DNA of 64,000 nt from Streptococcus vestibularis (lineage in GTDB: Bacteria > Bacillota > Bacilli > Lactobacillales > Streptococcaceae). The stretch spans positions 5,836 through 69,835 of the forward strand of contig JAABLG010000002.1 in the NCBI GenBank assembly GCA_010604095.1. Reading direction: 5' to 3'. Shown here piece by piece: positions 1-9,277 of this stretch. A model generated the notes under the pieces. It was not told the origin of the DNA, did no database searches, and worked only from the letters and a program-made list of their open reading frames with translations. The translations under genes and the position numbers were made by a program. Numbering within the stretch: the stretch's first letter is position 1; each line of letters opens with the position of its first letter.

Positions 1-405
1 TACAAAGAGCGTCAAAAGCACAGAGAAAATAGGAAAATTTCTGCCGTATCGTCAGATACAAAGAAAATTTATCTTTTTCTCACAGCTTTTAGCTCGTGTT
101 CAGTTGAAAAATTAACTAAACACGAGGCCCTATCCTTTCTATTCTATAATGAGTCCGTCCGTAATCGGAATGAAAATTAGGAGCTTGGACTTGGAGGAAT
201 CTCCAAGACAAAGCTGTCTATTTTCCGACGATTACAGGACGGGTTCGAATCCTTTCTAAGATACAAAGAGCGTCAAAAGCACAGAGAAAATAGGAAACAT
301 TCTGTCGTAACGTCAGATACAAAGGAAGTTTATCTTTTCTCTTATCTTTTAGCTCGTGTTCAGTTAACAAACCAACCAAACACAAGGCTCCATCCTTCCT
401 ATTAA
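1..405. repeat. Two copies of a ~145-bp intergenic repeat
   Basis: A segment beginning TACAAAGAGCGTCAAAAGC occurs at 1-145 and again at 262-405 with scattered substitutions (roughly 80% identical by eye). Each copy ends with a potential hairpin: CTCGTGTT pairs with AACACGAG in the first copy, less perfectly in the second. The DNA between (150-261) contains a perfect 7-bp hairpin, CTTGGAG-GAAT-CTCCAAG, inside a longer imperfect pairing of GTCCGTAATCGG with CCGACGATTACAGGAC. I see no coding potential and do not recognise the element. The unit is about 261 bp and may continue to the left of the window. Confidence 0.6.
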
Positions 406-420
406 ATCTTTAGTTTAACC

Positions 421-448
421 AACAAAACCCAGTTGTCGCCAACTGAGT
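421..448 (-). terminator. Rho-independent terminator after rsfS
   Basis: The stem CAGTTG/CAACTG (extendable by several pairs) has a four-base loop. On the minus strand it is followed by a GTTTTGTT tract just past the rsfS stop, closing the yhbY-nadD-yqeK-rsfS unit. Confidence 0.75.
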
Positions 449-455
449 TCAATTT

Positions 456-806
456 TTATGACAAATAAGCTGACACATCCACCATTGGTGCTTCATGCCA
501 GAGTTTTTCAAGGTTATAGTGAGCACGCTCGTCTTCTGTAAAGATGTGAACAACGATGTCGTTAAGATCCAAAAGAATCCATCCACCCTTGTTGTCTCCT
601 TCCATGTGGCTAGCGTCCACACCAGCTGCTTTCACTTTCTCACGAATGTTGTCGGCAATAGCTTCCAACTGACGGCTGTTCATGGCACTCAAAATAACAA
701 AGTAATCTGTTAGGCTTGTGAGACCATACAAATCAAGGGCAACGATGTCTTCAGCTCGCTTTTCATCAGCAGCTTTGACAACCAGTTCAAGTAATTCTTC
801 TTTCAT
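456..806 (-). CDS. rsfS: Ribosomal silencing factor RsfS
   Basis: This 116-residue protein matches the RsfS (Iojap/YbeB/DUF143) family. Family members bind uL14 on the 50S subunit and block 30S joining when nutrients are short. Typical features are visible: an N-terminal helix with [14 protein letters not shown], the core [15 protein letters not shown], and the [15 protein letters not shown] strand followed by YNLEKLW. Length is normal. It is the last gene of a minus-strand run after nadD and yqeK, the order seen in many Firmicutes, and the upstream gene ends only 14 bases away. AGAGGA precedes the ATG. Assignment is by family resemblance. Confidence 0.95.
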   Translation of the reverse strand: MKEELLELVVKAADEKRAEDIVALDLYGLTSLTDYFVILSAMNSRQLEAIADNIREKVKAAGVDASHMEGDNKGGWILLDLNDIVVHIFTEDERAHYNLEKLWHEAPMVDVSAYLS

Positions 807-820
807 TTAATCCTCTTTCA

Positions 821-1321
821 TTAAAAAATCGTTTTGTAATCTAAGACATCTGCAAAACGTTCATCCCAAATGTTCTCGTAAAATTCATTAATCGTTTCTG
901 CTGGAATGTCGTCTCCATCAAAGGTTGTAACAGTACCTTCGGGAACGACTAGCTTGTAGCCATGTTCGAAAGCAACTTTAACGGATGTATCAACACAATA
1001 CTCCGTCTGCATACCGCATAAGACTAGTTTCTCAATTCCTTGTTGATCCAAGTATTCCTTTAATCCAGTCTCTTTAAACATGCTATTGTATCGCTTCTGA
1101 AAAACCTTTTCATCAGACTGTCTCTTTAATAGTGGCGATAATTTCCAATCTTCCGGGGTTAGAGCCTCTTCCGTTTCAATATGCTGAATATAGATAATTT
1201 CAATCTGCTGTTTTCTAGCCTGATCTTGTAAATAAGAGATTTTCTCTAACAGCTTTTGTGTTTCAAAACCTGTTTCTACTAAGATATTTTGTACATCAAT
1301 AATAATAAAAGCTGTTTTCAC
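821..1321 (-). CDS. Isochorismatase-family cysteine hydrolase
   Basis: A 166-residue protein of the isochorismatase-like (nicotinamidase/ureidoacrylate hydrolase) fold. The catalytic triad is visible: Asp9 in IIDVQN, Lys76 in VFQKRYNS and Cys109 in GMQTEYCVDTS. The substrate cannot be read from the sequence. It sits between yqeK and rsfS with gaps of 3 and 14 bases, so it is co-transcribed with the NAD gene nadD. A role in nicotinamide or related amide metabolism is therefore possible but is inference only. A clearer nicotinamidase (PncA) lies elsewhere in the window at 19414-19965. Confidence 0.85.
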   Translation of the reverse strand: MKTAFIIIDVQNILVETGFETQKLLEKISYLQDQARKQQIEIIYIQHIETEEALTPEDWKLSPLLKRQSDEKVFQKRYNSMFKETGLKEYLDQQGIEKLVLCGMQTEYCVDTSVKVAFEHGYKLVVPEGTVTTFDGDDIPAETINEFYENIWDERFADVLDYKTIF

Positions 1322-1324
1322 TTA

Positions 1325-1918
1325 CTAATCCTCTTTCAAGCAATGCACAAAAGCGTTATAGGTTTCCAAGGTTTGTGGGAAAATCGGCAAGGCCTGGTGA
1401 GCCAAGTGTTCGACCGTATGGACGGTTTCAAAAGCAACTGCCTTGTCCAAGGATTGCTCTGCTACTTGTCTAGCTTCCTCTACCAAAGGGAAATTACGGT
1501 TATGCTCAATATAATCAGCCACATAGACAATCTTATCTAGGGTTGACATTTCATGGCTTCCGACGGTATGGATCTCAATACTGCGTAGAATCTCAGAATC
1601 AGTCAAACCCAAATCTTCTTGGATTTTGTAAATTCCGACCATGCCATGCCAGACATTATTTCCCCATTTTTTCAATTCAGGGTCAAGCTCGTACTTATCA
1701 ATAAGATTCAAGAATTCTTGATCTGGAAGCTCTTTGGCATAGTCGTGTAAAAGGCCAGCCAAACCAGCTTTTTCAGTATCGTAGCCATTCTTTTCAGCAA
1801 GATGAATAGCAGCTCGCTCGACACCCAAAACATGATTGAAGCGTTTGGGACTCATCACGGCTTGCACTTTTTCAAGAAGTGCTTCACGAGAATAGCCCAG
1901 GTATTTTTCATAGGTCAT
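1325..1918 (-). CDS. yqeK: YqeK, HD-domain Ap4A hydrolase
   Basis: A 197-residue HD-domain metal phosphohydrolase. His29 ([11 protein letters not shown]), the doublet His58-Asp59 (GLLHDYAKE) and later Asp/His residues ([11 protein letters not shown]) form the expected metal site. YqeK proteins are symmetrical diadenosine tetraphosphatases that cleave Ap4A to ADP. The ATG overlaps the nadD stop by four bases (ATGA), so translation is probably coupled. The nadD-yqeK pairing is conserved across Firmicutes and sometimes fused, which supports the call. Confidence 0.93.
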   Translation of the reverse strand: MTYEKYLGYSREALLEKVQAVMSPKRFNHVLGVERAAIHLAEKNGYDTEKAGLAGLLHDYAKELPDQEFLNLIDKYELDPELKKWGNNVWHGMVGIYKIQEDLGLTDSEILRSIEIHTVGSHEMSTLDKIVYVADYIEHNRNFPLVEEARQVAEQSLDKAVAFETVHTVEHLAHQALPIFPQTLETYNAFVHCLKED

Positions 1919-2547
1919 TTATAAAGTCCTACTTTCTTGATATAGGCGAGTACAGATTGAGGCACCATAAAGTTAGGTGTACGATCTTTCTTGATATAAT
2001 CACGAACAGCGCTTGAACTGATATCCATCAAAGGAACATCAACCCAAATGACTGGATAAGACGTTCCTGCCTTATACTTAGGACGTTGAACACCCACAAA
2101 TTGCACCATCTCAATAAGTTCGTCAATGCGATGCCATTTAGGCAGGTATTCGACCATATCAGCACCGATAATGAAGTAATAATCCGTATCAGGATTGGCC
2201 TCTGTCAAGAGTTTCATGGTGTCATAAGTATAACTGATTCCCTTGCGTTCCAACTCGATGGTTTCAATATCCAAACCCTCGATACCGTTAATAGCCAACA
2301 TGAGCATATTTAGGCGATGTTGTTCATCAATAGTCTCTTTTTTATCAACATGAGGGGGCTCAAATTCAGGCATGAGAAGAACTTCATCAAGGCCTAACTG
2401 CTGACGCACCTGGTCTGCAACAACTAGGTGGGCATTATGAACAGGATTGAAATTTCCACCTAATATTCCAACCTGCCTGCGACCAGTATCTTTGATTTCT
2501 TCTTCTAGTTGAACCTTTGTAAATGGGGTTACGAGATCCAGTGCCAT
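1915..2547 (-). CDS. nadD: Nicotinate-mononucleotide adenylyltransferase NadD
   Basis: A 210-residue nucleotidyltransferase that makes deamido-NAD from NaMN and ATP. The alpha/beta-phosphodiesterase signature [12 protein letters not shown] lies near residues 29-40. The second nucleotide-binding motif appears as [12 protein letters not shown] near residue 180. It overlaps yqeK by four bases and follows yhbY after about 70 bases. Length is typical for Gram-positive NadD, which carries a short N-terminal extension like the one seen here. Confidence 0.96.
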   Translation of the reverse strand: MALDLVTPFTKVQLEEEIKDTGRRQVGILGGNFNPVHNAHLVVADQVRQQLGLDEVLLMPEFEPPHVDKKETIDEQHRLNMLMLAINGIEGLDIETIELERKGISYTYDTMKLLTEANPDTDYYFIIGADMVEYLPKWHRIDELIEMVQFVGVQRPKYKAGTSYPVIWVDVPLMDISSSAVRDYIKKDRTPNFMVPQSVLAYIKKVGLYK

Positions 2548-2618
2548 GTACGCCTCCTCTTACTCAAACATCATCTAAATAACTTTTCTTTTGCCTTTAA
2601 GGTTTCAAAAGTCATCAA

Positions 2619-2936
2619 CTATTTTTGGATGGCTTTAACCTTTGGTGATAACTTACGATTTTCTTTTTTAGCTGATTCTTTGTAGAGAATCAAGATACGT
2701 CCAATCTTAAGGACTGTATCACAGCCAATTTCTTCTTCCAAAATTTCAGCCACTTCATGGATGTCTTCCATGGTATTTTGAAGTAGGGTTACCTTAATCA
2801 ACTCACGAGCATCGAGAGCGTTGCGAACACTCGTTTTGATATGGTCGTTAAGACCGTTTTTCCCGATTTGTACAATAGGTTTGAGAGTGTGTGCTTCCGA
2901 TTTGAGGAAAGCACGTTGTTTTGATGTTAATGACAT
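2619..2936 (-). CDS. yhbY: YhbY-family RNA-binding protein
   Basis: A 105-residue CRS1-YhbY (CRM) domain protein associated with pre-50S ribosomal particles. Diagnostic features are the start LTSKQRAFLKSEAHTLKP, the GKNGL loop near residue 27 and the terminal strand VLKIGRILILYKES. It leads the yhbY-nadD-yqeK-rsfS run and is separated from yqeH by an unusually long 421-base gap. Confidence 0.95.
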   Translation of the reverse strand: MSLTSKQRAFLKSEAHTLKPIVQIGKNGLNDHIKTSVRNALDARELIKVTLLQNTMEDIHEVAEILEEEIGCDTVLKIGRILILYKESAKKENRKLSPKVKAIQK

Positions 2937-3357
2937 GTTTATTCCTTTTATTTGTTGTTTTACTTGGGTGATACGGACGCTAGCAAACCACCGGTTTCAT
3001 AGCTAATTTTTGAGCCTAAGGTCTCAAAAATTCTGAATCCAAGTAACATAAAATGTTACTTAGATTACTATCACAGCGAAAAACACATCGTTTGCTCATG
3101 ACGTAAATCTAGGCAAACTTCATGTTCATTGAAAAGACTCTTTTTATACTTTTCTAAGATAGTGACGGACGTCATTGACCTCCTTACGAAGTTCCATGAC
3201 TACAAATCGAGCCCTAGGTCTCAATTTTTTCTTGCCTCATTCTTCAACTATAGGAATGAGGCTTTCACTTCTACAAAAAGCATGGCCTAAAAGCTCGTAA
3301 TGATTGCTTCTTTATCTAGCCTTTCCTTTCTTATTCCTTATAATTACTTTATTAAGT
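2937..3357. other. Gene-free gap with stem-loops between yqeH and yhbY
   Basis: In related genomes yqeH and yhbY are close or separated by aroE; here 421 bases lie between them with no credible ORF. The gap holds a hairpin TTTTTGAG...CTCAAAAA at 3007-3030, a perfect 9-bp hairpin AAGTAACAT-AAA-ATGTTACTT at 3041-3061, and a second GAG...CTCAATTTTTT motif near 3211-3230. These could be terminators plus a promoter region, or a degraded repeat element. Confidence 0.5.
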
Positions 3358-4476
3358 TTAAATAATCGCTTTTCGGACGACGACGCCAACGCCTTCTGGT
3401 GCCCAAGCGGCAACGATGGTTGGTTGGTCGGCCTTTCCTTGAACACGAATCCAGCCTAGTCCCGAGAAGACAATGTCCGTCTTATCTTTGACAGTGAACT
3501 CGTGACGGACAAGTTTTGGAAAATCAGCCAGATCCTTTGGTCCAGGAGGCATGAGAAGACTTCCAACATGCTTATCATAGAAGGCATCTGCGCCTTCAAG
3601 TTTAGTACGATGAAGCTTCAAGTTATTATCAAAGAAGGCTGTAAAACCTTGCTTATTCCCATCAATAAAGTCAAATCGTCCAAGACCGCCTAGGAATAGA
3701 GTTTGGCCTGCATTTAACTGGTAAGTTTTTGGCTTAATTTCCTTCTTAGGACTAACGTACTTGAGGTCCTTCGCTGACAGATAGTGTGCCATCTGGTGGC
3801 GGTGGATGATTCCTGGTGTATCAAAAATGTAAGTACCATCATCCAGAGGAATTTCAATCTTATCAAGGGTCGTTCCTGGGAAACGAGATGTCGTGATAAT
3901 ATCTTTATCACCTGTAATTTCCTTGATAATCGCATTAATTAAGGTTGATTTACCAACATTCGTCACACCGACAACATAAACATCACGACCCTTACGGAGT
4001 TTTTCAATACGTTGAATCAACTCTTTAATGGCGTGATGATTTTGGGCAGACGTCAACATGACATCCACAGGACGCATGCCTTCTTCATGGGCACGTTCTG
4101 TCAACCATTGAGTTACCTTACCATCTTTAACAGATTTAGGTAGGATATCCTTTTTATTTCCGACCAAGAGCACATCATTCCCAGAAACAAAGCGTGACAA
4201 GCCTGGAATGATTGATCCATTAAAATCGAAAATATCAACGACATTGACAACGAGGGCGTCACTGTCACCAACTTCATGAAGCAATTTTAAAAATTCATCA
4301 TCTGTAATGTGGACGTCCACAATTTCATTGTAATGACGAAGGCGGAAACAACGTTGACAGTACAATTCACCTATTTCTTCAGCTTTTTTTATAGAGCTAG
4401 CGGGTGTGTAACCAGCCTTTTCTTTATCTTCTGTTTGAATTTGGGCTCCACAGCCAATACAAAATAATTCTTCCAT
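3358..4476 (-). CDS. yqeH: Ribosome-biogenesis GTPase YqeH
   Basis: A 372-residue circularly permuted GTPase involved in 30S subunit assembly. An N-terminal zinc-finger pair is seen (CIGCGAQ and CQRCFR). The G-motifs appear in permuted order: G4 NKKDILP, then G1 GVTNVGKST near residue 171, then G3 DTPGI. The C-terminal RNA-binding region follows. Its ATG shares one base with the yqeG stop (TAATG), so the two are translationally coupled. Confidence 0.97.
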   Translation of the reverse strand: MEELFCIGCGAQIQTEDKEKAGYTPASSIKKAEEIGELYCQRCFRLRHYNEIVDVHITDDEFLKLLHEVGDSDALVVNVVDIFDFNGSIIPGLSRFVSGNDVLLVGNKKDILPKSVKDGKVTQWLTERAHEEGMRPVDVMLTSAQNHHAIKELIQRIEKLRKGRDVYVVGVTNVGKSTLINAIIKEITGDKDIITTSRFPGTTLDKIEIPLDDGTYIFDTPGIIHRHQMAHYLSAKDLKYVSPKKEIKPKTYQLNAGQTLFLGGLGRFDFIDGNKQGFTAFFDNNLKLHRTKLEGADAFYDKHVGSLLMPPGPKDLADFPKLVRHEFTVKDKTDIVFSGLGWIRVQGKADQPTIVAAWAPEGVGVVVRKAII

Positions 4477-5003
4477 TAAATTCCTTTGTTAAAGGTCATT
4501 GGACCATATGCTTTTTCAATCTTTTTCCACATGCGACGCTCACGCCAACGATTAAACTTGGTTACCCAAGCATCTGATTGCACCAAGGGCTTAACCAAAA
4601 TCGAGCGAATGCCAGCTCGGTGGCTAGCTCTGATGTCAGTCATGAGCTGATCTCCTACCATAACGACCTCGTCACGGTTAAAGTGGTAACGCTCAATCGC
4701 TTCATTAATCCCTTTCGTAAAAGGTTTCATGGCACGACTCACGAAATCCACATGGAAATTGGCAACCGCACGTTCAACACGTTCATATTTATTGTTAGAG
4801 ACCACAACTACCGGAATATCAGCCTCTGTCATCTCATCCAACCAAGCACGTAGCTCAGGAGTCCCATCAGGGTTGTTCCAAGCAATCAAGGTATTGTCCA
4901 AATCGACCAAGACGGCACGAATACCGTGTTCACGTAGCTGGTCAGGTTTCAAATCATAAACAGCCTCCACCATAAAATGGGGCCTGTAATCGTCTATAGT
5001 CAT
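4476..5003 (-). CDS. yqeG: YqeG family HAD-type phosphatase
   Basis: A 175-residue HAD-superfamily subfamily IIIA phosphatase. Motif I is DLDNTLIAW near residues 35-43, motif II VVVSNNK, and motif III/IV GDQLMTDIRAS. The physiological substrate of YqeG is not established. It is the first gene of the yqeG-yqeH unit and overlaps yqeH by one base. The start is preceded by GGAGAGAAA at good spacing. Confidence 0.93.
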   Translation of the reverse strand: MTIDDYRPHFMVEAVYDLKPDQLREHGIRAVLVDLDNTLIAWNNPDGTPELRAWLDEMTEADIPVVVVSNNKYERVERAVANFHVDFVSRAMKPFTKGINEAIERYHFNRDEVVMVGDQLMTDIRASHRAGIRSILVKPLVQSDAWVTKFNRWRERRMWKKIEKAYGPMTFNKGI

Positions 5004-5106
5004 TTTCTCTCCAAAATGTTAGTTTACCTCTTATTCTACCATATTTTTAAGGTTTATGTGTGGGACTTAAGTCCTATTTTTTAAGAACATCCTTTACAGA
5101 ACAATA

Positions 5107-5134
5107 AAGAAAAGAGCCACAATCACTCAGGCTC
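5107..5134 (-). terminator. Terminator after the EamA permease gene
   Basis: On the minus strand the stem GAGCC...GGCTC is followed by TTTTCTTTA, placed about 10 bases beyond the stop at 5140. Confidence 0.7.
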
Positions 5135-5139
5135 CATTC

Positions 5140-6057
5140 TTATCTTTGAATTTTTTCTTGTTTTTTAAGGGCAACTAAATTCTTAAGCGATATGATGATA
5201 ACAGCAAGAACAATTAAAAACATTCCGACCACATCAATGGCAAAGAAGCGGTCCCCCATAATTAATACGGTCAAAATGACCGACGCTACAGGTTCTACCG
5301 AAGCCAAGAGACTCCCTTTGACAGCTCCAACCATGATTGTCCCCTTAAGGAAAACAGTGTAAGCAAAGACTGTCCCAATGAAGACCAAACCAAAAAGCGC
5401 TAAGAGATTGCCGCCAGTCAAAGGAAGCTTATACTTCCAGACTTGGATAACAATCGGAAAGATTAAACCACCGAGCAACAGGCCTAAACCAATGACAATC
5501 AAACTACCCCATTTTTCAATAGCCTTAGCAGGCAGTAAGATATAAAGTGCATAGGTCACCGCCGAAAAGAGACCCCAGAACAAGCCCAGAGGTGTAATCG
5601 CCAGCTCCCTTATCTGACCATGCGTTGCGATGGTAAAGGTTCCCACAATAGCCATGATAATCGCCACTAGCTCTGCTGCTGTTGGGAACCTACGATATTT
5701 TGCACATACAAAAGCCAGGATGATAACTGGGGTGACATACTGCAAGACCGTCGCTGTCCCAGCATTAGTGTATTGAATAGCACTAAGATAGGCGTACTGA
5801 TTTAGTACCAGACCAAAGAGAGCAAATAAGGCGATACTTACTAAGGTTTTTCTATCTTTAATAGCTTGTACTAATTTGTCTCGCTGCCTAAAAAAGACCG
5901 AAGCCGTTAGTAAAATACCAGACAGAAGCAAACGTAAACTCGTCAAAAGATTGACATTAACACCATGAGCCATTAGGTATTGACCAGAAACTCCTGAAAA
6001 TCCCCAGGCAATTCCTGCAGTTATGACCATCAGACTACCTTTTAGCGTCTTTGACAT
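5140..6057 (-). CDS. EamA/DMT-family transporter
   Basis: A 305-residue integral membrane protein with about ten hydrophobic segments arranged as two repeats of five, the EamA (drug/metabolite transporter) layout. The start MSKTLKGSLMVITAGIAWG is typical of the RhaT/EamA type. The substrate is unknown; family members export amino acids or other small metabolites. It is monocistronic, with its own terminator. Confidence 0.88.
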   Translation of the reverse strand: MSKTLKGSLMVITAGIAWGFSGVSGQYLMAHGVNVNLLTSLRLLLSGILLTASVFFRQRDKLVQAIKDRKTLVSIALFALFGLVLNQYAYLSAIQYTNAGTATVLQYVTPVIILAFVCAKYRRFPTAAELVAIIMAIVGTFTIATHGQIRELAITPLGLFWGLFSAVTYALYILLPAKAIEKWGSLIVIGLGLLLGGLIFPIVIQVWKYKLPLTGGNLLALFGLVFIGTVFAYTVFLKGTIMVGAVKGSLLASVEPVASVILTVLIMGDRFFAIDVVGMFLIVLAVIIISLKNLVALKKQEKIQR

Positions 6058-6154
6058 AGTCGCCTCCCAAATCTATTTGTTTCTGTTATTGTAACACAAA
6101 AAGGTCGAAACAAAACGGTTTCGACCTTTATCTATTCATTCGACCTTTATAAAC

Positions 6155-7198
6155 TTATTCTGGTTGAACCAAGATTTTAATTTGAGATTTATCTTGGGTT
6201 AATTCAACAAAACCTTCTTCAACGATATTCTCCAATTTAATTTTCTTAGTAACCAATTTATCAGCAGGGAAGTAGCCTTGTTCCATCAATTCCAAAACTT
6301 TAGGGAAGATGTGACGGTAGGCAATAATTCCTTTGAGAGATTTTTCTTGGATGGCGAATTCATTTGGATTGATGCTGGCTTCACGTTCCCAGATAGATAC
6401 GACCATACATTCCCCAGCTTTATGAACAGCTGCAAGGGCTTGGCCTAAAACAACCGGAACCCCAGTAACTTCGTAAGAAACATCTGCTCCACCTCCTGTC
6501 AAACGATGGATAGCCTCTACGACTGTTTCCCCTTCTTCTGGGCGAACAACAATTGCTCCCAATTCTTCTGCTTTCGCTTGACGTTCAGGAGACAATTCAA
6601 CCGCATAGATTTTTGATGCGCCTGCTGCACGAAGGGATTCAACGATCAAAAGACCAATTGGACCCAAGCCAAAGATAACAGCTGTATCCCCAGCTTTCAA
6701 AGCAGATTGACGGACTGCATACACAGCTACAGCAGCAGGTTCTGTAAGAGCGGCTTGTTCATAGCTCAAGCTATCTGGAATCACATGGACAAGATCACCA
6801 TCAAGGACACAGTATTTCGCAAAACCACCATCTGCAGCGAGACCGACGAAGTTCAAGTTTGGATCAAGGTTATAATCACCAATCAAGTTGTGCTCTGCAA
6901 GAATTGGTTCGATGGTTACACGATCGCCAACTTTGACACGAGTCACATTACTTCCGACTTCTACAATCTCACCAGAGAATTCATGTCCCAAAGTAACCGG
7001 TGCTTTTTGACCAGAATACACATGTTCTTCTGTTGGAATGAAGATTGGTCCATCCAAATATTCATGCAAATCTGTACCACAGATTCCTGTGAACTTGACT
7101 GCCACTTTTACTTGATGAGGCTGTACTTCAGGTACTTCCACTTCTTCGATACGAACGTCTTTCGCTGCATGCCAGCGAGCTGCTTTCATAGTAGCCAT
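6155..7198 (-). CDS. Zinc-dependent (R,R)-butanediol dehydrogenase-like enzyme
   Basis: A 347-residue medium-chain dehydrogenase. Catalytic zinc ligands are in GICGTDLHEY and GHEFSGEI (the GHE signature), and the nucleotide-binding loop is GLGPIGLLIVE near residues 175-185. It lacks the four-cysteine structural zinc lobe of classical ADHs; an acidic stretch (DLHEYLDGPIFIPTEEH) stands there, as in 2,3-butanediol dehydrogenases. The likely reaction is acetoin/diacetyl to butanediol with NADH, though sorbitol- or threonine-type activity cannot be excluded. The promoter carries a cre overlapping the -10, which predicts CcpA repression. Confidence 0.85.
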   Translation of the reverse strand: MATMKAARWHAAKDVRIEEVEVPEVQPHQVKVAVKFTGICGTDLHEYLDGPIFIPTEEHVYSGQKAPVTLGHEFSGEIVEVGSNVTRVKVGDRVTIEPILAEHNLIGDYNLDPNLNFVGLAADGGFAKYCVLDGDLVHVIPDSLSYEQAALTEPAAVAVYAVRQSALKAGDTAVIFGLGPIGLLIVESLRAAGASKIYAVELSPERQAKAEELGAIVVRPEEGETVVEAIHRLTGGGADVSYEVTGVPVVLGQALAAVHKAGECMVVSIWEREASINPNEFAIQEKSLKGIIAYRHIFPKVLELMEQGYFPADKLVTKKIKLENIVEEGFVELTQDKSQIKILVQPE

Positions 7199-7258
7199 AT
7201 GATGATCTCCTTGTTTTCACAATTTTTGGTTTTCTTTTCAGGAAACATTATATATCAA

Positions 7259-7287
7259 ATTGTAAACGTTTTCTTTTTACTTGTCAA
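7259..7287 (-). promoter_or_regulatory. Promoter with overlapping cre (CcpA) site
   Basis: On the minus strand TTGACA (7282-7287) and TACAAT (7259-7264) are separated by exactly 17 bases. The sequence TGTAAACGTTTTCT at 7261-7274 fits the cre consensus and covers the -10, so CcpA binding should block initiation of the dehydrogenase gene. Confidence 0.7.
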
Positions 7288-7300
7288 GGAAAAAGAGACC

Positions 7301-7336
7301 AAAAAAATAAGGGAAGTATCCTATGAAGTACCTCCC
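7301..7336 (-). terminator. Terminator after the 127-residue membrane protein gene
   Basis: On the minus strand GGGAGGTAC pairs, with G-U pairs, with ATACTTCCC, followed by TTATTTTTTT. It lies about 20 bases past the stop at 7357. Confidence 0.7.
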
Positions 7337-7356
7337 TAATCTAAACAATAGTTACC

Positions 7357-7740
7357 TTATTTCTTTTTGATTCGAGACACCTCTAGCCACCAACCTACAA
7401 CCCAGCCAAGGACTAAAAGATAATTTTCAAGAGCACCTATGGCGTTGACTGAGTGATGATGTTGAAGATAGCTAAGGAAGTGATTAGTCCCAATCCCGAG
7501 GCCTCCAATAATCAAAGCTATCAGTACAGCTCTCAGATAAAACCAATCGTATTTGAAGTTTACGGCAATCAGGATGACAAGGACTGCCACATTCCAAATT
7601 CCAATCTCCCTCTGCCAGCCAACTGAAATACCGTACCCCGAGTGACTTCCCATATAGGTTGGGTAAAATAGCTGAAAAATAATGGCACCAGTCATGGCGA
7701 GAATGACGAGGATAAATAGGACTCTTAAGAATTTGTTCAT
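7357..7740 (-). CDS. Small four-helix membrane protein, unknown function
   Basis: A 127-residue protein with about four hydrophobic segments (residues ~5-25, ~45-65, ~70-85, ~100-118) and a basic C-terminus, SRIKKK. No motif identifies a family. It stands alone between gatB and the dehydrogenase gene with its own terminator. Confidence 0.7.
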   Translation of the reverse strand: MNKFLRVLFILVILAMTGAIIFQLFYPTYMGSHSGYGISVGWQREIGIWNVAVLVILIAVNFKYDWFYLRAVLIALIIGGLGIGTNHFLSYLQHHHSVNAIGALENYLLVLGWVVGWWLEVSRIKKK

Positions 7741-7801
7741 TGGGTTGCTCCTAAACTCTTTTTTTAATGTTCCCGACTAGTCTAACACAAATATTGCAAA
7801 T

Positions 7802-7825
7802 AAAAAACCAACCTCTCGGCTGGTT
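7802..7825 (-). terminator. Terminator of the gatCAB operon
   Basis: The minus-strand stem AACCAGCC-GAGA-GGTTGGTT is followed directly by TTTTA, 10 bases past the gatB stop. Confidence 0.8.
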
Positions 7826-7834
7826 CTTTATCTA

Positions 7835-9277
7835 TTACTCTTCTTTCAACTTCGCCAATTCTTGGGCAAGTAACTTGAGGGCTACTTGTGGGTTGGCTTG
7901 GCCTTTGGTTGCTTTCATGAGGAAACCTGTGAAGGCCTTGTCAGCGTTACGTTTACCTGACTTGAAGTCGGCTACGGCTGCTTCATTGTCTGCAAAGACT
8001 TGGTGGATGATTGGAATCAAGACTTCAGGGTCTGAAATCTGTACCAAGCCAGCTTTTTCGACGTATTCACGCGCACCGCCACCGTTTTTCGCCAAATGAA
8101 CGAAGACTTTCTTGGCAATCTTAGAAGAAATCGTTCCATCTTCGATGATGGCAATCATTTCTACCAAGTTTTCTGGTGTCAATTGGATTTCTTCAAGCGT
8201 CTTGCCTTCTGCATTCAAGAATTGCGCCACTTCCCCTTGGAGCCAGTTAGACACTTGTTTGGCATCTCCACCAAGGGCTACTGCTGCTTCAAAGAAGTCA
8301 GAAGTGACTTTCGTCGCTGTCAATTGGTTGGCATCATAGTCAGACAAGCCAAGCTCTGCCACATAGCGAGCACGGCGATCTTTTGGAAACTCTGGCAGCT
8401 CAGTACGCATTTCCTCAATCCACTCATCTGAGATTTCAAACAAGGGAAGGTCTGGTTCTGGGAAGTATCGGTAATCCGCTGCTCCTTCTTTAACACGCAT
8501 GAGAATGGTGCTCTTGTGGGCTTCATCGTAACGGCGTGTTTCTTGACGAATGACACCACCTGAACGCAAGATTTTTGCTTGGCGTTGCACTTCATACTCA
8601 AGACCTTTACGGACGTTTGAGAAGGAGTTCAAGTTTTTCAACTCTGTCTTGGTACCAAATTCCTCTTGACCGTATGGGCGAAGGGAAATGTTGGCATCAA
8701 CACGCATTGATCCTTCTTCCATCTTAACATCAGAAATGCCTGTATATTGGATGACTTCTTTCAAAGCTGTCAAATAAGCATAGGCTTCTTCAGGAGAACG
8801 CATATCAGCTTCAGATACGATTTCAATCAATGGCACCCCTTGACGGTTAAGGTCTACATAAGAGAAACCGTCTGGGCTGTGGGTATTCTTACCGGCATCT
8901 TCTTCCAAGTGAGCTCGTTCAATCCCGATTTTCTTAGTTGAGCCGTCTTCCAATTGCACTTCAATCCAACCCTTGTAGCCGATAGGCTCATCAAATTGCG
9001 AAATTTGGTAGGCCTTTGGATTATCAGGGTAGAAATAGTTCTTACGGTCAAAGTGCATGTGCTGGTGGATATCCATATTCAAGGCCAAAGCAGCCTTGAT
9101 ACCAGCGTCCACAACACCCTTGTTCAAGACAGGAAGCACCCCTGGGAAAGACCAGTCAATCACATTAGTATTGGCATTTTGCTCGTTCCCAAAGTGAGCA
9201 GAGGTTGGTGAGAAAATTTTTGAGTTTGTATTCAATTCAACGTGGACTTCAAGTCCGATGACTGTTTCAAAGTTCAT
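7835..9277 (-). CDS. gatB: Aspartyl/glutamyl-tRNA amidotransferase subunit B
   Basis: This 480-residue subunit carries kinase and tRNA-recognition functions of the GatCAB complex, which converts Glu-tRNA(Gln) (and Asp-tRNA(Asn)) to the amidated forms. Diagnostic segments are the start [42 protein letters not shown], and the C-terminal YqeY-like tail. Length is normal. Its ATG shares a base with the gatA stop (TAATG). Confidence 0.98.
   Translation of the reverse strand: MNFETVIGLEVHVELNTNSKIFSPTSAHFGNEQNANTNVIDWSFPGVLPVLNKGVVDAGIKAALALNMDIHQHMHFDRKNYFYPDNPKAYQISQFDEPIGYKGWIEVQLEDGSTKKIGIERAHLEEDAGKNTHSPDGFSYVDLNRQGVPLIEIVSEADMRSPEEAYAYLTALKEVIQYTGISDVKMEEGSMRVDANISLRPYGQEEFGTKTELKNLNSFSNVRKGLEYEVQRQAKILRSGGVIRQETRRYDEAHKSTILMRVKEGAADYRYFPEPDLPLFEISDEWIEEMRTELPEFPKDRRARYVAELGLSDYDANQLTATKVTSDFFEAAVALGGDAKQVSNWLQGEVAQFLNAEGKTLEEIQLTPENLVEMIAIIEDGTISSKIAKKVFVHLAKNGGGAREYVEKAGLVQISDPEVLIPIIHQVFADNEAAVADFKSGKRNADKAFTGFLMKATKGQANPQVALKLLAQELAKLKEE

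Noticed and set aside
230..262. GGGTTCGAATCC resembling a tRNA T-loop
   Set aside because: The flanking bases do not form a T-stem, and no acceptor, D or anticodon arms can be drawn.
6707..7339. 210-codon ORF opposite the butanediol-type dehydrogenase gene
   Set aside because: It crosses the dehydrogenase promoter and has no recognisable domain; the opposite frame is a clear enzyme.
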